Shown here one piece after another: positions 60,301 to 64,000 of a stretch of DNA of 64,000 bases (its first letter is position 1; each line of letters opens with the position of its first letter). Position numbers and translations under genes: made by a program. Origin of the DNA: Mytilus trossulus. Its lineage: Eukaryota; Mollusca; Bivalvia; Mytilida; Mytilidae. The stretch covers positions 18,902,886 to 18,966,885 of the forward strand of contig NC_086374.1 of NCBI RefSeq assembly GCF_036588685.1, read 5' to 3'. Under the pieces are notes generated by a model. That model saw nothing but the letters and a program-made list of their open reading frames with translations, did not search any database and was not told the DNA's origin.

Positions 60301-62575
60301 TGCATACATCACAAATTTCTAGCAAACAGATTAATATAAACATATACATTAAAACTTTCAACAAAATTGTAGGAGAACCATGGATAATTTTTAAATATTT
60401 CTGTCAATGATTATATACTCGTATATACAAAGGAAAAGTCTTCTAAACAGTCGTTGTTATGTGTGTACTAGTATTTTCTTTTATCGTTTAAGGTATTTAC
60501 CGTTATTAGCGTTCTCAGTTTCGAACTCAAATTCCACTTCAGTTTTGCCATATTTATTGCATGAAACTATATGACCGTTGTAATATGCGTTAGATGACAA
60601 ACCATTTATTTTGAATAACACCAAATCTCCTTCGTCTTTCTTTTCTGATGGAACTGTAATGGTTCTACTGCCATCAGTAGAAGATTCTAAGATGACAGAA
60701 AAATTCTGTGGAGCACCACCATCAAAGCCACTATACCATGATATATATGCTGAATATGGAGCTATATTGACGACATTGATGTTTTTTACTTTCTCAGGAT
60801 TTCCTGGTAAAAAGAAACCAAAAAAACTCACCTTTCCATTCTCGCAAAGACTATATGAGACACCAGTACTCTGATACTGATTACAGGTCGATAATTTTTT
60901 AGTAAACATATAGACTCTTATAGCTGACTATGCGGTATGGGCTTTGCTCATTGTTGAAGGGCGGATGCTGACATTAAGTTGTTAATTTCTGTGTCATTAT
61001 AGTCTCTAGTGACGAGTTGTCTCATCAGCTACCATACAACACCTTCTTTTTTATATCTTTGATAGTTGTATTAATGACAGTCATTCTGCATTTGCTTATT
61101 CTAATATAATGCAAAACTCAACCACTGTCATATGCTTTAAATAAAAGTCTACGGGATCTTATTCTGCATTCGACCTTTGATACTAAACATGTGTTGATCT
61201 CCTTATTTTTATATGGTTCATCAACTGGCTAAAGATTATTGGTAAATTGTATCTAGTTGCTCCGGCTTTAAAACAACCAGTAACATATACCACAGAACGA
61301 ATGAAACGCAATATAAATGCGATGGTAGAGGATACAATTTTACCTCAGGTGTGCGTCTTTTATGAAAAATATGCATTGAATCTAAAACAAATGATTGTAA
61401 ACAGCAAACAATTTTTGATGTTTACCAAAATGTGTAAATCACTTGAGAGTACAGTATTCTCAATTCCTCTGTCATTTGATAGACTTTATTTAAGTTGTAA
61501 TATTTTTACTTGGACATATTCAATATGTACATTGTATTGAATAACGAACAAATTCCAATGACATGGACTAAAAACTGAAAGACTATTCGTAGAATCGTTT
61601 TTTCATCATGCAACAAATATTATTTGTATAAACTATTTAGCATGCCCTTAAAATGTAATTTACCTTTTGGTACAGTTTTGACATATTTCTTCACACATCC
61701 AATTTTATTACATATTAATAAACCAAGCTGCCGCTTAAGTGGATATTTTGAAATCTTGATTTTTGATTGGAGAAAATAGTTATGATTAACCCCTACTCTG
61801 CTTATAGTCCAAGGGTATGGAGAATTTTGGATCCACGTCACATTAGGTGTAGGATTGGACACAACAAACATGGTTATTCCTTCAATAAAGTTAAGTCTGA
61901 CAGCAACTTTACTTCGTTGGAATATTATATTTTTAGGTTTACCTAAAAATTAAAAAAATAAATAAAAATACTATCCACTAAACATTTAGTTATAAAAAAA
62001 TCTATTTATTTGATGTAATTTAACAGTGAGGCAAAAGATAACAAACGGGTCAACATTCAAACTAAATGCTGAAACAAGGAAACATAAATTGAATCAATCT
62101 TAACATTTGTTTAGTTTCAAATGTTCCTTCGCAATGCTATTTCGTTGTCATTGAGTGCATGTTATAAAAGTTTTTTTTGTATTGTGACATAAAACACCAT
62201 TTCAATAAAAGATGTTTGCCAGTTAAAGCTGTTAATAAATAATAAAATTCATATGAAACATTGTTGCTATTCAATTGCTGAGCTTACTATATTTTTGATG
62301 TATCAACTTACAATATGGAGCAATAATGATAATGTCACTGGATGGTGAAATTTGTCCTTTGTCATCAGTCGCTTGACATGTTACCGAAGCTTCTGTATCT
62401 GATCGCCTTATAATTGTGTTTGGTTGTCGACTTTCTCCGTTCCAATAAAACTTGTAAGACAGGTTTTCAGAATTATCAGATGGCCAACGTTGTACTTTGG
62501 AAATACACGTAAAGTTTGCTTTGTTTCCCACCAAAGGATATTCGTTGTATGCAATAGAGGGTGTAGTAGGTTTGT
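57370..62575 (-). CDS. Ig/Ig/FN3 single-pass membrane receptor, 3' part (4 exons seen; 5' end outside window)
   Basis: Minus-strand exons in transcript order: 62575-62312, 61942-61664, 60803-60501, 57707-57370, all phase 1, together about 394 residues. Exon a is an Ig-like domain (FTC ... FYWNG ... ASVTCQATDD). Exon b is Ig-like (NPTPNVTWIQ ... LLICNKIGC) but lacks the usual first core cysteine, with MFVV at that place. Exon c is an FN3 domain (NPEKVKNINVVNIAP, ISWYSGFDGGAPQNFSV, SCNKYGKTE). Exon d carries a short stalk, one membrane helix (IIYPLIICGIIGIIVVFVIF), a basic stop-transfer (KNKEKCKDSKRK) and a tail of about 78 residues ending NFYEEM and stop. The tail includes MYENAS, which fits the YxN consensus for Grb2-type SH2 domains. 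This is the general layout of invertebrate IgSF adhesion or recognition receptors (nephrin/hemicentin-like hits are expected). Upstream exons, with more Ig domains and the signal peptide, must lie beyond 64 kb. Confidence 0.8.
58438..58750 (+). repeat. R1 interspersed repeat in the last intron of the Ig/FN3 gene
   Basis: ATACCAGGATTGAATTTTG, core CCAGACATGCGTTTTGTCTAC, then GAGCATTGAGGATC and the TTCCTGAGGTAGAAAAGCC block. Confidence 0.75.
60912..61062 (-). repeat. R5 interspersed repeat in an intron of the Ig/FN3 gene
   Basis: Plus-strand view: CTTATAGCTGACTATGCGGT, GGGCTTTGCTCATTGTTGAA, GTGTCATTATAGTCTC, GAGTTGTCTCATCAGC. Confidence 0.7.
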
Positions 62576-64000
62576 CTGAAACAAAGTAATTTTGTAGTTA
62601 CAAAAAGGTGCATTGATTTTTTTATTTTGCGATAAGGTATACATATTCCAATGCATTCCAATGCATTGCTGATTTGTTGTCATTGGTAGCATAATTGTTT
62701 ATAGAAACTGATTTGTATTTGGACGTATATAGAGGCTAAATGAAACAGAAAAACTAAGTGTATTTATAAGTAAATATGGATAAACAGGTATTTTTTTACA
62801 AAATTCACTTCTGGATGCTATCTTTCGATTATAAACAAGCTTTGTCCAAGTTTTGTAAAAATCCAGGATGTATCAGGAAGTTTTCAAAATTTCAAATTTC
62901 AAATTTTAACCAGAGACTGAATAGTTGTGGACAACGCCGACGAAGGAATGTAGGATCTCTATATCTCGCTTTTGCGACAAAAAAAGAAGATATGGTATGA
63001 TTGTGAATTGGACAACTCTTCACAAGACACCCATTCGGAAACCCGGTTGAAATAGAACAAAAGAATCGAAGCTCTTTGATAGAGAAGGCGATAAGTGTGT
63101 ACTGTAATGTTTACTATAGTGACAGAAATTTTAAAAGTTAATAGAAACAAACAAAATTACAATTTTCTTCTCTATTAAGAAGTGTTTTATTTTAAAAACA
63201 CCATTTGCATAAGTTTTCAATTTATCTAGTACATAGTTAAGCAGAACAATTATATATCAAGTCGACGACATGGGTATCTTTCATTGCTGGATGAAAAAAT
63301 GCATAACCTCCGATTTTTCATAAAAAAAATACCATGGATGGAAAACATATCAACCTATCAGTTCAGTAATTTTCGTGTCTGCCCTTCCATTATGTGACTG
63401 GAGAAAAAATTCCAAAAAATGAGTAACAATAGCATCGGAAGGAGAAAATCGAGTGCACCTTTTAATGTCAGGGGGGTTGAATATTTTGTCTTGATATCGT
63501 ACAAATCACAAATATTTCATACATCGTCTCGCTTCATATTCTATTATTCTTATATATCAAAGCTACAGGTTAACTTTATAACATAAACAAATCACAGTAC
63601 TAAAAGATACAATGTATGGGTCAAGTGAATTACCTATCTAATGAATCACAAACACAGAGTATGTGGGTTCGATTAGCTATTTTTTTACTGAAAGTACTTG
63701 ATGACAGTCTTTCAAGTTTAATGATGAAAATGCATATCTTCGAAAAATTATAGTTTTGTGTGTGTGATAACTAGGGTTATAGTCTTCAACCACTAAACAA
63801 ATCTTGTCTTATTTCCACGAAATATTTAATAAGATTTTTTTTTAAATGTATATGAAATTTAGAAAATTCCACCTGACAACCGATCAGACAATAATTTTAA
63901 GTTGATTCAATGCAGACAAGATCATTAACTGATGATCATTAGCTAGTTGATCTATTTGTCTTTTAAAATACAACTGACATATAAGGATCGTAATGGTGCA
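62576..64000. other. Intron of the Ig/FN3 gene, running off the window
   Basis: No further Ig exon was found on the minus strand here. A short R5 start (GAAGATATGGTATGATTGTG) is at about 62986-63030. Confidence 0.55.

Noticed and set aside
60809-60909. Extra small exon (CNQYQSTGVSYSLCENGK) before the FN3 exon
   Set aside because: It would leave an intron of about 28 bp and break the phase-1 frame; best read as intron sequence.

Overview
This window is strongly AT-rich eukaryotic DNA with long introns, sparse genes and a dense load of interspersed repeats. Several repeat families match sequences I know as high-copy repeats of marine mussels (Mytilus and relatives), for example the one with the core CGCGCGTTTCGTCTAC-type block and the one reading through as SAYPSGAPE. 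Together with the gene content this suggests a bivalve mollusc, most likely a mytilid. No bacterial, organellar or viral genome features are seen.

Layout. 1-26 kb holds no recognisable gene. It contains repeat copies, a near-complete inverted-repeat transposon with target duplications (12670-13392), nested insertions (20155-20690 and 22053-22790), hairpins and a diverged direct duplication. 26.2-37.4 kb holds two tandem plus-strand paralogues, each with four exons. Each predicted protein has 571 residues: a short N-terminal cytoplasmic tail with two conserved tyrosine motifs, one transmembrane helix, two EGF-like domains and a domain resembling the N-terminal IgGFc-binding domain (FCGBP type). 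37.4-48.8 kb is repeat-rich. It includes a tRNA-derived SINE cluster with a long inverted repeat (42.0-43.3 kb), a 139-bp direct-repeat pair, and a broken Harbinger-type Myb/SANT gene (46.5-46.9 kb, minus). 48.9-51.9 kb holds a three-exon plus-strand gene for a 259-residue multi-pass membrane protein of unknown function. 57.3-62.6 kb, minus strand, holds the 3' part of an Ig/Ig/FN3 single-pass receptor gene whose 5' exons lie beyond the window.

All three multi-exon loci use phase-1 introns at every junction I could place, typical of modular extracellular proteins. The most interesting content is the tandem receptor pair. A type II membrane orientation, an acidic YxxI tail motif that recalls hemITAMs, and an EGF-EGF-IgGFc ectodomain make them candidates for innate recognition or phagocytic receptors. 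The function is inferred; the exon structure and domains are read from the sequence.

Repeat families are labelled here for cross-reference: R1 (ACGCGCGTTTCGTCT-type), R2 (SAYPSGAPE-type retroelement 3' end), R3 (GACGAACG-tailed), R4 (GTCCGGTGACCC-type), R5 (AGATGTGGTATGA-type), R6 (GACACATTCCCCATT-type), R9 (TTTCCTCGGAGGT-type), R14 (CCTGACTTGGTAYAGGACAT-type), R15 (TATSGTWTGCCCTTAA-type). These labels are mine, not database names.
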